Source: a virus. From it: a DNA stretch of 26,980 bases. The number at the start of each line of letters is the position of its first letter. Position 1 is the stretch's first letter. Shown piece after piece: positions 15,559-24,892 of the stretch. Below the pieces are notes generated by a model that searched no databases, was not told where the DNA came from, and saw only the letters and a list, made by a program, of their open reading frames with translations. The stretch is from IMG/VR virus record IMGVR_UViG_3300027752_000085, positions 1-26,980 of that record; one strand, 5' to 3'. The position numbers and the translations under genes were made by a program.

Positions 15559-17643
15559 ATGGCTCAAAGCGCAATAACAATTAAAATTGATACCGTACCC
15601 TCACAAGGGGATTATATCAAGTTTAAAAGGTTTGATACAAATAGTTATATAGAAACATTTAGGTTTCTTAGACAATCAGTTTATCAATCTACAATAGGAA
15701 CTCAAGGAACTGTTGATGAGCAAAAAAATGATACTCTTGAATTTTTAAGACAAGCCTTTAACGCAGACTACAATGCAGGTGGTGAGTTTTTTGCAAGAAT
15801 TAATAATATTGTTCCTACGGGAGAAACCTATGAGTTAATAATATCAACAGAGATTGACGGATTTTTCGACCTTGAGGATATGCAAGATTTTGGTGATAAC
15901 TTTACCTTTACAGTTGAGAACCAACCCGTAGTAGCTGATTTAACAATAGACTCAATTTCTTATTTACCACCAGGTGGTGCTTTTGATAGTTGTCAGGTTG
16001 TTCAAGCGGTAGTTGGTACAAGTGAACAAGTTGATAGTTATACTCTTAATAATGGTTCTATTATAACTGTAACTACAAACCCATTTACGATACCTGAATT
16101 ATATAGAAGTACTCCTTATTTTTTTAAAGTAAAAAAAGGAACAGATAAAGTTAGTTTAGATATTGTAACTCCGAGAATACCCGTAAGTGTTCAGTTTGAA
16201 TCATCTTATATAAACTCGCCAAACGGAGCAACTATAACGGTTACAGATGTTTCAGGTTCTTCTACTACGGAAAGTTTTAAAAACACACCATTAATTCTTA
16301 CTTACTCTTTAGACGGAACTACTTTTCAATCGTCTTCTGTTTTTTCAGGAATACTTGCAGGAAATTATACTATATATATAAAAGACCAATTTGGTTGTTC
16401 AACTAATATACCTATAACAATACCTTCTTTTGATGACGGAGGTGTTGGCGAAAGACTACCTTACTCTGATTTACCAAGTAAGTCAAATTCAATTAGATAC
16501 GCTAAGTATGTTGATTGGGGAGTATGTAGTAATTATAAAAATGATGAGAATACTTTAAGTTGGCAACTACCTTACGTTCAAGATGCTTGTGAGTATAGAC
16601 AATTGTTTCAGGATTGTGATAATATTATAACTCAGATTAAAACAAATTACTCAAATATTGTAGCTACGGTTATAGATGAGCAACTTGTAGAGACAACGGT
16701 AGCTGTTACTCAAAAAACATTTTATACAAACCTAAGAGATAAAAGAGATGCAAGAATATACAATATATCAGGATTGGGTCTTCAGACGGGTATTTATTTT
16801 ACTGAAGGTGACTTGTATGATTGGTACACGGGTGCTGATATAGGAGACTATAATCTTAACGGAGCCTTACCTGCTTGGGGTGTGATAGGTAACTATGCTT
16901 ATTATAATAACGCTTGGTTCTTAATTTCAAATATAATATATGATGATTCCGTTTCTGCTTACGTATTACTTATAGATTCACCTTACGTTGGTAGCGATTC
17001 AAGTATTATAGTTAGTACAATATATAATTTAGAGCCTTACAATATATTTGAGTTTACGGTTGATATGTCTTTATTTCAAGACAAAAAAATACAAGTAAAT
17101 ATTACTCAAACAGATTCTGACGTTTCTTTTCCTACTCAGGTTTATTTAAGTGAAGTAATAGAAGTTGCTAATTCTCAAGAGGGAACCGTATGTATTGATT
17201 ACTACAATGATAATAATACAGATATTTTTTACGCAACAGGAATAAAGAATAGAATAAGAATGCCAATAGAGTTTTTTGGAGGGGTTGTTATTGGAGAAAC
17301 TGAGTCTGAAAGAACAGATATTGATACGTATTTAATAAGTTCTGAAGGTTACGAAGCTGACAATATTGCTTTTAAATTAATGCCTAAGCAAATGATGCGA
17401 AAAGTTGTACAAGCGTTATCACATAAATTCGTATTTTTGAATGACGTACAATACGTTAAAGAAGAATCTCCTGAAATAACAGGATTTAGTGGTTCAAACT
17501 TGTATAGATTAAACGCACAAATGACTAAATCAAACGCAGTATATACTTCAAGAGGTATCGGCAAAACCTTTACTACGGGTAGTTATGAAATACCAATTTT
17601 ATTAAAAACAGAATCCGATGGTTTCTTAAAAATTAAAAATTAA
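15559..17643 (+). CDS. Tail-tip protein with SprB-like Ig repeat
   Basis: A 694-residue beta-rich protein. An N-terminal ~125-residue domain (MAQSAITIKIDTVPSQGDYI...) is followed by fibronectin- or Ig-like modules at roughly 130-290. One of these (about 220-290) contains LTYSLDGTTFQSSSVFSGILAGNYTIYIKDQFGCSTNIPITI, which has the AGxYTxxxxDxxGC signature of SprB repeats found in flavobacterial gliding and surface adhesins. The rest is a large C-terminal region without recognised motifs. It follows the previous tail gene by 3 bases and precedes the fibre. A role in baseplate structure or host-surface contact is inferred from position and the repeat. Confidence 0.65.
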   Translation: MAQSAITIKIDTVPSQGDYIKFKRFDTNSYIETFRFLRQSVYQSTIGTQGTVDEQKNDTLEFLRQAFNADYNAGGEFFARINNIVPTGETYELIISTEIDGFFDLEDMQDFGDNFTFTVENQPVVADLTIDSISYLPPGGAFDSCQVVQAVVGTSEQVDSYTLNNGSIITVTTNPFTIPELYRSTPYFFKVKKGTDKVSLDIVTPRIPVSVQFESSYINSPNGATITVTDVSGSSTTESFKNTPLILTYSLDGTTFQSSSVFSGILAGNYTIYIKDQFGCSTNIPITIPSFDDGGVGERLPYSDLPSKSNSIRYAKYVDWGVCSNYKNDENTLSWQLPYVQDACEYRQLFQDCDNIITQIKTNYSNIVATVIDEQLVETTVAVTQKTFYTNLRDKRDARIYNISGLGLQTGIYFTEGDLYDWYTGADIGDYNLNGALPAWGVIGNYAYYNNAWFLISNIIYDDSVSAYVLLIDSPYVGSDSSIIVSTIYNLEPYNIFEFTVDMSLFQDKKIQVNITQTDSDVSFPTQVYLSEVIEVANSQEGTVCIDYYNDNNTDIFYATGIKNRIRMPIEFFGGVVIGETESERTDIDTYLISSEGYEADNIAFKLMPKQMMRKVVQALSHKFVFLNDVQYVKEESPEITGFSGSNLYRLNAQMTKSNAVYTSRGIGKTFTTGSYEIPILLKTESDGFLKIKN

Positions 17644-17648
17644 AAAAA

Positions 17649-20639
17649 ATGAGTTCAGAAAGTTTGCAAGAAGCAGTAGCAAGAAATTCAACTTGGATTA
17701 ATTCAGTTATTACAAATAGTAAGTTATCTTCTCAACTAACAGAGTTGCTAAGTATAACTAGCCTTGACCAAAAAGTTATAATACAAGAGGGAACATTAGA
17801 TGCTAAATACGCTAACCCAAAAACTCTACGTGGTTATAAGGGTGATTGGGAAGCTGATACAAATAATCCCGTATTATCTAATAGTTCAGGTGTTGTTGGA
17901 GATATTTATAAAGTAAGTATCGGTGGTAATATTGATATTGGGTCAGGTTCAGTTGATTATGTTGTAGGCGACTTAATATATCTTTCTGAAGATAATTGGA
18001 TAAAAATATCTCCAAATCAAATATCTGATATAGCAGGTCTTCAGTTAGCTTTAGATTCTTTAGCGGGTGCGTTAATACCTCAAGGAAATTGGAACGCTAA
18101 TATAAACGACCCAGATATTGCAACAGGTGCTTCTACGGGTCAATTTTGGATAGTTTCTTTAGCAGGTTCTACTGACGTTGGAGGAATAACTGATTGGGAA
18201 CTAAACGATTGGGCTGTAAAAACTGAAACAGGTTGGGCTAAAATAGATAATAGTGATAAAGTAATAAGTGTAGCGGGAAGGGTAGGAGTTGTGACTTTAG
18301 GTATAACAGATATATCGGGTCTTACTACGTCTCTTGCTGAAGCGGTAAAATTAACAGGTGACCAAACGGTAGCTGGTATTAAAAGCTTTACCTCTGATTT
18401 TAAAGTAGCTGATAAGGTTATTTCTACGGGTGATGTTTTAAGTCTTCAAACAGGCAATGGATTTGGAGGTTCATTGATACTTAATGACGCAGCAGATACG
18501 CTTGTTTCTAATTTTGACTTACTTCAAGTTAAATCATTTTTAACAAGTACGGGAATGTCAAACAATTTTAACAACTCTGTTTTAAGGGTACTTGCTCCTA
18601 ATCCTATAAACAATACAGGTCTTTCTTCATTATCTTTAGCAACTTCAGACGCAAGTAGTTACGGTGTTAGTTTAAACGCTTGGAGGTTTGGAACCTCGGG
18701 ACAACCTAAGTTTGTTTTAAAAATGCATAACAACTCAGCAACGGGTTTAGACGCTCTTATTGTAGATACTTCAGGTAACTCAGTTTTTGCGGGTACTTTA
18801 GCAGCTTCTAATTTAATCGGAACAAACACTGGAGACCAAAGTTTAAGTATTAGCGGTCAAGTTTTAACTATCTCAGGAACAAATAGTATAACTTTACCTA
18901 CACAAGCAACGGGTAATTTTGTAACCTTAGATACCACGCAAACAATAAGCGGTTCAAAAATATTTAGTTCAGATTTAACTATATCAAATACTGGTAGTGC
19001 TAGATTAATATTGAATGGTGATAGCAATAATTCAGGAGATGCTGGGCAAGAAGATGCTATTATTGATTTCTTAGGAGATGCTGGGGATTATGGTTATAGA
19101 TTGAACTCAGAAAATTGGTCACAAAAAACTGCGTTTAATATTCAAGAGAATAGAAATGGTACTTATACAAGTAGACTTTATATAGATAATGATGGTAATG
19201 TAGGTATTGGAACTGATGACCCTTCTCACGAACTTACTGTTCAGGGTTCTGCAAGTCCAAATATAGAACTTAAAAACACTAACTACTCAAATGGTGGTTT
19301 TGTTTTAAATAGAAGTAATTACGGACAACAATGGAAATGGTGGGCTCAAGGTAGTTTAATGTATTTCGGATATTCTACTGATGAAATAAATTATACAAAC
19401 CATTTAACTATAAAATCCAATGGCGACTTAGGTATTGGAACAATTGACCCACAGGCTAAACTTGAAGTACAAGGTTCTATTTATGCCACGCCTATCATAT
19501 ACTCTTCAAGTCAAGATGCTTATGCTCTTAGAATGGGAGCGAATAATAATACTGGATTTGATATGGGTATTAAGATAAAATCAACTTCAGGAGGAAGTCC
19601 TTATATGTCTTTTAAAGTACCAAGTTTTGAAGATTTACTTGTTTTAAAAAGTGGTAACGTAGGTATTGGAACAGATAATCCACAATCTAAACTTCAGGTA
19701 ACTTCAGGAAGTACAGCTGAAACAACTTTAATAGTTGGTGCAAGTGAAACAAGTACAAATATATCTTCAAGAATATTTCTTAACGAAGGAGAGACTGGAG
19801 TTACAAATTCTAAAAAATATGGATTTTCATTAGCTTATGATGGTTCAGGTTCCGCTTATGGTTCCTTACCTGCAAATACTTTTGGAATTATTAGGCACAA
19901 TGGTACTGATGCAGGAGTTTCTGTATTATCTATTGGGAGGGGTTCTGATAATGTAGGTATTGGAACGACAACTCCTGATTATAGGCTAGACGTAATATCT
20001 GGTACAAATAATGGAATTAGAGTATCCGCTACTGACACAACAAGTAATTGGAGAGATATTAGTATAAGGTCTTATACCTCACAATCGGAAGCTGCTAGTT
20101 TTGTAGATGGTTGTCATATATATACTACCAACCCCACATCTGGAACTGGTGCTTTTACTAAATATGGAGGACTTGTTATACAGGGAAGAGACGATGGTAA
20201 TAGTGGTATATATCTTAGAGTAGGTGCTGGAAGCGGACAACTTGATGTTCTTACTGTAAATAATAGTGGTAGGATTGGAATTATGGACACAACTCCAAGT
20301 TATCCGCTAGATGTAAACGGAACTATTAGGGCTACTGGAAATATAATTGCTTATTCTGATATTAGGGTTAAGGAAAACGTTAAAACAATTGATAGTGCTT
20401 TAGACAAAGTAACAAAGCTTAGAGGAGTTGAATACAACAAGATAGGAGAAGATAGTAAGTCAATAGGTGTAATAGCACAAGAAATAGAAAAAGTTGTTCC
20501 TGAAGTAGTTGAGACGGATGAAAAAGGAATGAAAGCTGTTGCTTATGGGAATATATCAGGATTGCTAATAGAAGCAATAAAAGAATTAAAATTAGAGATA
20601 GAGGAGTTAAAAAATAACAAATGTAAATGTAATATATAA
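17649..20639 (+). CDS. Tail fibre with C-terminal S74 intramolecular chaperone
   Basis: A 996-residue fibre. The N-terminal ~250 residues hold GDWEADTNNP- and GNWNANINDP-type repeats and ISVAGRVGVVTLGITDISGLTTSL, typical of fibre attachment and shaft parts. From ~515 there are five copies of a [N/R]xGIGTxxPxxxLxVxG unit (near 517, 594, 671, 768 and 875, the last degenerate as GIMDTTP). The C-terminus from Ser903 (YSDIRVKENVKTI...) is a peptidase S74 chaperone: the Ser-Asp pair followed by Arg and Lys is the self-cleavage site, and GVIAQEIEKVVPEVV is the family signature. The chaperone would trimerise the fibre and then release itself. This is the likely receptor-binding protein. Confidence 0.93.
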   Translation: MSSESLQEAVARNSTWINSVITNSKLSSQLTELLSITSLDQKVIIQEGTLDAKYANPKTLRGYKGDWEADTNNPVLSNSSGVVGDIYKVSIGGNIDIGSGSVDYVVGDLIYLSEDNWIKISPNQISDIAGLQLALDSLAGALIPQGNWNANINDPDIATGASTGQFWIVSLAGSTDVGGITDWELNDWAVKTETGWAKIDNSDKVISVAGRVGVVTLGITDISGLTTSLAEAVKLTGDQTVAGIKSFTSDFKVADKVISTGDVLSLQTGNGFGGSLILNDAADTLVSNFDLLQVKSFLTSTGMSNNFNNSVLRVLAPNPINNTGLSSLSLATSDASSYGVSLNAWRFGTSGQPKFVLKMHNNSATGLDALIVDTSGNSVFAGTLAASNLIGTNTGDQSLSISGQVLTISGTNSITLPTQATGNFVTLDTTQTISGSKIFSSDLTISNTGSARLILNGDSNNSGDAGQEDAIIDFLGDAGDYGYRLNSENWSQKTAFNIQENRNGTYTSRLYIDNDGNVGIGTDDPSHELTVQGSASPNIELKNTNYSNGGFVLNRSNYGQQWKWWAQGSLMYFGYSTDEINYTNHLTIKSNGDLGIGTIDPQAKLEVQGSIYATPIIYSSSQDAYALRMGANNNTGFDMGIKIKSTSGGSPYMSFKVPSFEDLLVLKSGNVGIGTDNPQSKLQVTSGSTAETTLIVGASETSTNISSRIFLNEGETGVTNSKKYGFSLAYDGSGSAYGSLPANTFGIIRHNGTDAGVSVLSIGRGSDNVGIGTTTPDYRLDVISGTNNGIRVSATDTTSNWRDISIRSYTSQSEAASFVDGCHIYTTNPTSGTGAFTKYGGLVIQGRDDGNSGIYLRVGAGSGQLDVLTVNNSGRIGIMDTTPSYPLDVNGTIRATGNIIAYSDIRVKENVKTIDSALDKVTKLRGVEYNKIGEDSKSIGVIAQEIEKVVPEVVETDEKGMKAVAYGNISGLLIEAIKELKLEIEELKNNKCKCNI

Positions 20640-21118
20640 TGGCGGTACCAAGTTCAGGAACAATAACACTTTTAGGATTGGCTCAGGAAGCATTATACGG
20701 AACTTATGGTTCGGGTTCAATAACGTACCCGATTGCTATGTATGACTTAGTAAACGGTGGTAATAGTCAGGGTTCAGGTAATTCGTATCCTGCTGTGAAC
20801 CAAAACTGTATGTCTATAACTACTCCTCACGAAATGTCTGAATGGTACGGTTACGCTAAAAATTGTTCACCGTCAACAGGTAATACACAATATTCATCTA
20901 GTAGTGCTTATACTACCGAGATTTCTGCCTGTAATAGTACCTACTTAGGTAATAGTTTTTGGCATAACGGACAAGGTACTTACCCAATTTCGGGAGACGG
21001 GGTATGGTATAATGAAGACCATAGTACTTCTTTATCAGACAACTATTACAGAATAGGTAACGGTACAGTTTTAAAAATTGTAAGTGATGAGGTTGAGTTT
21101 GTTTCATTATGCCCATAA
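20639..21118 (+). CDS. Small tail-tip/receptor-binding-like structural protein
   Basis: A 159-residue protein starting on a TAATG overlap with the fibre stop. The opening MAVPSSGTITLLGLAQEALYG and the later SITTPHEMSEWYGYA resemble the PSSGxIxL...S(D/E)xxG/Y framework of small phage tail-associated proteins. The remainder is rich in Ser, Thr, Asn, Gly and Tyr, with about six cysteines, unusual for this window. It may tip or accompany the fibre. The cysteines could form disulfides outside the cell. No enzyme motif is present. The function is inferred. Confidence 0.55.
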   Translation: MAVPSSGTITLLGLAQEALYGTYGSGSITYPIAMYDLVNGGNSQGSGNSYPAVNQNCMSITTPHEMSEWYGYAKNCSPSTGNTQYSSSSAYTTEISACNSTYLGNSFWHNGQGTYPISGDGVWYNEDHSTSLSDNYYRIGNGTVLKIVSDEVEFVSLCP

Positions 21119-21144
21119 AAATAGATATTAATAAATAAATAAAA

Positions 21145-21315
21145 ATGAAATTAATTGATTTGAAGATATACGGACTAAACGGATTTGCATTAGCTATAAA
21201 TTACTCTGAAGTTGAAATAGGTATGAAAATTGTTCTTACAGCTGTTGTTATTGGTTATACATTGCAAAAGTGGTGGTTAATGAATAAAAACAAAAACAAA
21301 GATGAGGAAGATTAA
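21145..21315 (+). CDS. Single-TM holin-like peptide
   Basis: A 56-residue ORF (MKLIDLKIYGLNGFALAINY...) with one membrane segment (MKIVLTAVVIGYTLQKWWL, about 27-45) and a charged cytoplasmic tail NKNKNKDEED. It overlaps the amidase start by 14 bases. Small one-TM proteins of this shape directly before an amidase are common in Bacteroidota phages and may act as pinholin, holin or holin regulator. A second, better holin candidate lies at 21879-22274. Confidence 0.6.
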   Translation: MKLIDLKIYGLNGFALAINYSEVEIGMKIVLTAVVIGYTLQKWWLMNKNKNKDEED

Positions 21316-21721
21316 TAAAATAATACTTCATTGTTCAGCTACTCCTGAAGGTAGAAATGTTTTAATATCTGAGGTAAAACGTTGGCACGTAGAAGAAAGA
21401 GGTTGGTCTGATATTGGTTATCACTTTGTTATTGAGTTAGACGGCTCTGTGAGGATTGGAAGACCGATTGAAATTAAAGGTGCCCACTCTAAAGGAAACA
21501 ACTACGATAGTATAGGAGTTTGTTATATTGGAGGTGTTGATTTAGATATGAAAGCTAAAGATACAAGAACCGAGTGTCAAAAAGAATCTTTGGTAAACTT
21601 ACTTACTGAGTTGAAGGATACTTACGGGGGTCAAGTTTTTGGACATAGAGATTTTAGCGATAAAGATTGCCCAAGTTTTGATGCAAGAAAGGAATACGAA
21701 AATATAAGTTTTAGATATTAA
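21302..21721 (+). CDS. N-acetylmuramoyl-L-alanine amidase (endolysin, T7-lysozyme type)
   Basis: A 139-residue Amidase_2 enzyme that cuts the bond between the glycan strand and the stem peptide of peptidoglycan at lysis. Zinc ligands are His10 (IILHCSAT), His115 (VFGHRDFS) and Cys123 (DKDCPSFD). Tyr40 (DIGYHFVI) and Lys121 occupy the catalytic positions known from T7 lysozyme. The central GAHSKGNNYDSIGVCYIGG is characteristic. It has neither a signal peptide nor a cell-wall-binding domain, so it needs a holin to reach the wall, and two membrane-protein genes flank it. Confidence 0.95.
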   Translation: MRKINKIILHCSATPEGRNVLISEVKRWHVEERGWSDIGYHFVIELDGSVRIGRPIEIKGAHSKGNNYDSIGVCYIGGVDLDMKAKDTRTECQKESLVNLLTELKDTYGGQVFGHRDFSDKDCPSFDARKEYENISFRY

Positions 21722-21728
21722 AAACAAT

Positions 21729-21875
21729 ATGGATATAAATTTAATTTTATTAATACCTAATGCAATGATATTAGGTTATCAGTACTTTGAAGAAGATGAA
21801 CAATTTAAGTATTCAGAATTAAATGTTTTTTTGTTCTTTGTACAAATACAATTCCGTTGGGGAGAAAATTTATAA
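21729..21875 (+). CDS. Small membrane-associated protein in lysis cassette
   Basis: A 48-residue ORF (MDINLILLIPNAMILGYQYF...) lying tightly between amidase and 3TM holin. A hydrophobic N-terminus (2-18) is followed by acidic FEEDEQF, a second hydrophobic patch (ELNVFLFFVQIQ) and FRWGENL. It resembles short proteins I associate with lysis modules of Bacteroidota phages. A holin modulator or spanin-like helper is possible but unproven. Confidence 0.5.
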   Translation: MDINLILLIPNAMILGYQYFEEDEQFKYSELNVFLFFVQIQFRWGENL

Positions 21876-21878
21876 AAT

Positions 21879-22274
21879 ATGAATAAGATTTTAAAGTGGT
21901 TTACGGGAGGTTTAGTTACCGAGGTAGGTAAGGTTATAGATAATTTATTTACGTCCGATGAGGAGCGTTTAAAAGCCAAAAACGAGGTATTTAAAGTACT
22001 ACAAGAACAACAACTAAAGTTACAACAATTACAAACTGAAATAATATTAGCAGAAGCTAACGGAAATTGGCTACAAAGAAGCTGGAGACCTATACTAATG
22101 CTTTCTTTTGGTTTTATAGTTATTTACGTTAAATTTATTGCTCCTTTATTTCAATTACCTATCCCACCTTTAGAAAATGAGTTTTGGAATCTTTTACAAT
22201 TAGGTATAGGTGGTTACGTAGTTGGTAGAAGTGTAGAGAAGGTTGCTAAAAATATTACAATTAATAAAAAGTAA
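21879..22274 (+). CDS. 3TM-type phage holin
   Basis: A 131-residue protein matching the holin 3TM family in pattern. An amphipathic charged helix (SDEERLKAKNEVFKVLQEQQLKLQQLQTEIILAEA, 26-60) is followed by NGNWLQRSWRPILML at 61-75, a transmembrane helix (FGFIVIYVKFIAPLF, 77-91), the short PIPPLE turn, and a last helix EFWNLLQLGIGGYVVGRSVEK. It would oligomerise in the inner membrane and release the amidase. It is the last gene of the left operon, just ahead of a convergent terminator. Confidence 0.85.
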   Translation: MNKILKWFTGGLVTEVGKVIDNLFTSDEERLKAKNEVFKVLQEQQLKLQQLQTEIILAEANGNWLQRSWRPILMLSFGFIVIYVKFIAPLFQLPIPPLENEFWNLLQLGIGGYVVGRSVEKVAKNITINKK

Positions 22275-22304
22275 AGGAGTTAGTCTTAATTAACCAACCC
22301 CTTT
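22273..22304. terminator. Bidirectional terminator between convergent operons
   Basis: AAAGG-GTT at 22273-22281 pairs with AAC-CCTTT at 22296-22304, with single mismatches and a T/A-rich loop. It has AT-rich flanks on both sides, including a T-rich tract on the - strand exit. It lies exactly between the + strand holin stop and the - strand phosphoesterase stop. The stem is imperfect, so strength is uncertain. Confidence 0.55.
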
Positions 22305-22309
22305 AATTA

Positions 22310-23563
22310 TTAAATAAAATAAGGTTTTATATAATTTTTTAAACCTCTAAATGTTTCGTTTACAAACCCTCTACGACCTAATTTAAAGTTATTTTTTATC
22401 CAATTACTACTTGGTGAAGCAGCTGGGTAGTTATAGTAAAAGAAGTCATCTGAAGTACAGATATCAAACAAAGCTTGGTGACTATCTCCCTTTTTAAATA
22501 CAACTAAGTCTGCCTTTCTATATATTCCGTTTTGCTTACAGTATTGGTCTATCTTATCAGCACCCTTTAAATCTAAATGAGGTTTAAAACCAAACTTTAA
22601 ACTTTTATCATCTTTACCGTGGCTTATTACAAAACAAACCCTATTTACAAAATAGTGATTAATAAATTTTCTGTGATTTATAACCTTTACGCTTTCAAAC
22701 TGAAGTTCCGCTATTTCCTTAAAAGCCTTGTTTACAAAATAACCAAATGCTCCTGAGTGATTATCGTTACATATATTGTTAAAGTATATTTTATCATAGT
22801 GATTTACTAATCCGTACAATATTTTTAACTTAAACTCTAATCCTGCGTCAAAACATTCTTCATTTGTCATATTCTGAGGTAGTAAATGCCCTCCCCTTGT
22901 TGTAACACCGTTAAAACCGTCTAATAAGTCACCTAAATCATCAACGTATAGAGTATTACACTCTTGTTCTTTTATTGTTTCAGCTATTATTAAGTCAGCC
23001 GTTTTCATTAACTCCTTTTTATTCCAATCAGCTTTGTACATTGTATTGTTGTCAGAGTCAGACTCCATTCCAATATGTACGTCAGTATAGGTTAAAGTGT
23101 CAAAATCATCTTCTCCTCCCCAAATCTTTCTAGTTTTTTCAACAAAAACAGGTTTTAAGTACTTAGCAATGATATCTTCAAAGTTAAAGTTACTTATCTC
23201 CTCTATTACCTTGTCTTTAAATACAATATTCCAAAAAGGTGTTCCCGTATGACTTACTAATTTATATGATGAAATATCTTTTCTAGGTAACTTATAGTGA
23301 TTACAGTATTCGTCTATATCCATCATAAACCCCTTATCGCTCCAAGCAGAAAGAATTAACTTCTTTTCCTTGTAGTCGTTAGGACTTGTTTTACTAACTA
23401 AATTGTTTTTTACTTTAGGAACATTAACTCTATTAGATAAAGTAGTTTCCCATTGGTCTTTTGTTAGGTTATACCTATTCTGAGTTCTGTTTCCATCGTT
23501 TTTTTTTGGATTTAAACCTAAAAACTCTGCTTCTAACTTACTTAACCATCTTGTTTTTTTCAT
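22310..23563 (-). CDS. Calcineurin-like metallophosphoesterase
   Basis: A 417-residue protein. The metal-binding motifs occur in order: Asp161-x-His163 in YTDVHIG, Gly-Asp212-Leu-Leu-Asp-Gly, Asn-Asp-Asn268-His269 (the GNHD/E equivalent), His315-Gly in ISHGK, and a late His362. This is the dinuclear phosphoesterase fold shared by Mre11/SbcD-type nucleases. Residues 1-60 are basic with a possible helix-turn-helix (LTKDQWETTLSNR). Such proteins are frequent beside terminase genes in Bacteroidota phages, suggesting a role in DNA processing, but the substrate is not known. It reads from the right end as the last gene of the - strand operon, 18 bases after terminase. Confidence 0.85.
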   Translation of the reverse strand: MKKTRWLSKLEAEFLGLNPKKNDGNRTQNRYNLTKDQWETTLSNRVNVPKVKNNLVSKTSPNDYKEKKLILSAWSDKGFMMDIDEYCNHYKLPRKDISSYKLVSHTGTPFWNIVFKDKVIEEISNFNFEDIIAKYLKPVFVEKTRKIWGGEDDFDTLTYTDVHIGMESDSDNNTMYKADWNKKELMKTADLIIAETIKEQECNTLYVDDLGDLLDGFNGVTTRGGHLLPQNMTNEECFDAGLEFKLKILYGLVNHYDKIYFNNICNDNHSGAFGYFVNKAFKEIAELQFESVKVINHRKFINHYFVNRVCFVISHGKDDKSLKFGFKPHLDLKGADKIDQYCKQNGIYRKADLVVFKKGDSHQALFDICTSDDFFYYNYPAASPSSNWIKNNFKLGRRGFVNETFRGLKNYIKPYFI

Positions 23564-23581
23564 TTTACTTGTTTTAATTGA

Positions 23582-24889
23582 CTAAGCTACACCGATAGCT
23601 AAGTAGTTTATCATATAAGATATGACGTAACCCGTAGAATCCATTAAATGGTCGGGCTTATTTAACTCAGGAGACTCGTCAGCTAATCCATAGCGGTCTA
23701 ATTTCCAAGAGTATTCAAAATATTCATCACGTAAATTTAAAGATGAACTTGTATAAACTATATTAAATGATTGAACAGAGGATATTGTTCTTGATACAGA
23801 ACCTTGACCCTTTAATGCAGGAACAGCGTTTAATCCTTGTTTTGCTAAATCTAAAACCATAGATTTTTTAGCTGAATCACAAACCATTATTTTCTCTCTA
23901 TCTACAAGGGGTTTACCGTTTGCTCTATTTTGTTGAAGATACTCACCTAAAGTCATACCCATTTGACTCATTGGCTTGTATAATATTTCGTTTACGTAGA
24001 AAGTTCTATCTCCGTCAAAACAAACCTCAACAACTGCCGTAGGGCTACTTACACCGAAATCAAGTCCGTAAAACTTTTCGTAAGGTAAAGCTTCAAAGAA
24101 ACTATCATCACAGGTTTTCCACCCCGTATAAATCCTATTTGGTTTTTCAGAACCTAAACCAAGACAGTAAACCTCGTAAAGATACTTGTCTGCGGTATTG
24201 TTTTTTATATTTACTAAGTTCTTAGGCGGTTGGTTTTTTTCTGATACAGGACTTCCTTTATAAAAGACTTGTCCGTTTTCTACGTAAGTACTACCAATCT
24301 CGTAAGGATTATAGCTTTCTAGTTTTAATGTGATACCCTTTGTTAAAAATGGGTTATCTTTGTAAGTTGAGTGTAAAAATATTGCTGACTCATTTTCTCT
24401 ATAACTTTCAATCCAAAAGTCTTTTGAAGGATTGTAGTCAATAAATACCATATCCCTTGTTCTTTGGTCTAATTGATTAAAAACAGCTAAGGAGAACTCT
24501 GAAATCTCGTTTAAGAATATAATATTGTTCTGCTGACCTAAAGCCTTGTGAATTTTCTCAGTTCCAGCAAAATATATAACCGAACCCGTTTCTTTACATA
24601 GCCATTTTGCGTCTTTTATATTGTGTACAAATCTATCCGAAAGACCCGAGTATTCGATTATATTCTTAAAATCCTGACCCACCGTATCAATACAATCTAT
24701 TCTTAGATTACGATAACAGGATATCTTGTAATTCTTTTTTTGCATAAGAACGGTAACAAACAACTGAAGAATTGAATAAGTCTTGCTTGAACGAGAACCT
24801 CCCGAATTTACAATATACCGCAACTTGTCATCGTGGTAAGAATCCTCATTCTTTTTAAATACGTTTGTAACCTTAAATCTTACGTCCAT
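23582..24889 (-). CDS. terL: Terminase large subunit
   Basis: A 435-residue packaging motor that cuts concatemers and pumps DNA through the portal. ATPase: Walker A GGSRSSKT at 30-37 (Lys36, Thr37), Walker B IIFLNE with Asn127-Glu128, and coupling-type DYNPS at 151-155. Nuclease (RNase H-like): Asp277 in GLDFG, Asp338 in MVCDSA, and Asp417 in DHLMDST, all present. Length is typical. It lies on the - strand at the far end from the portal, against the usual terminase-portal-protease order. It reads inward from the right terminal repeat, 3 bases after the putative small subunit. Confidence 0.97.
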   Translation of the reverse strand: MDVRFKVTNVFKKNEDSYHDDKLRYIVNSGGSRSSKTYSILQLFVTVLMQKKNYKISCYRNLRIDCIDTVGQDFKNIIEYSGLSDRFVHNIKDAKWLCKETGSVIYFAGTEKIHKALGQQNNIIFLNEISEFSLAVFNQLDQRTRDMVFIDYNPSKDFWIESYRENESAIFLHSTYKDNPFLTKGITLKLESYNPYEIGSTYVENGQVFYKGSPVSEKNQPPKNLVNIKNNTADKYLYEVYCLGLGSEKPNRIYTGWKTCDDSFFEALPYEKFYGLDFGVSSPTAVVEVCFDGDRTFYVNEILYKPMSQMGMTLGEYLQQNRANGKPLVDREKIMVCDSAKKSMVLDLAKQGLNAVPALKGQGSVSRTISSVQSFNIVYTSSSLNLRDEYFEYSWKLDRYGLADESPELNKPDHLMDSTGYVISYMINYLAIGVA

Positions 24890-24892
24890 ATA

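Noticed and set aside
21779-21979. - strand ORF across the lysis cassette
   Set aside because: It is antisense to two tightly packed lysis genes and has no support.
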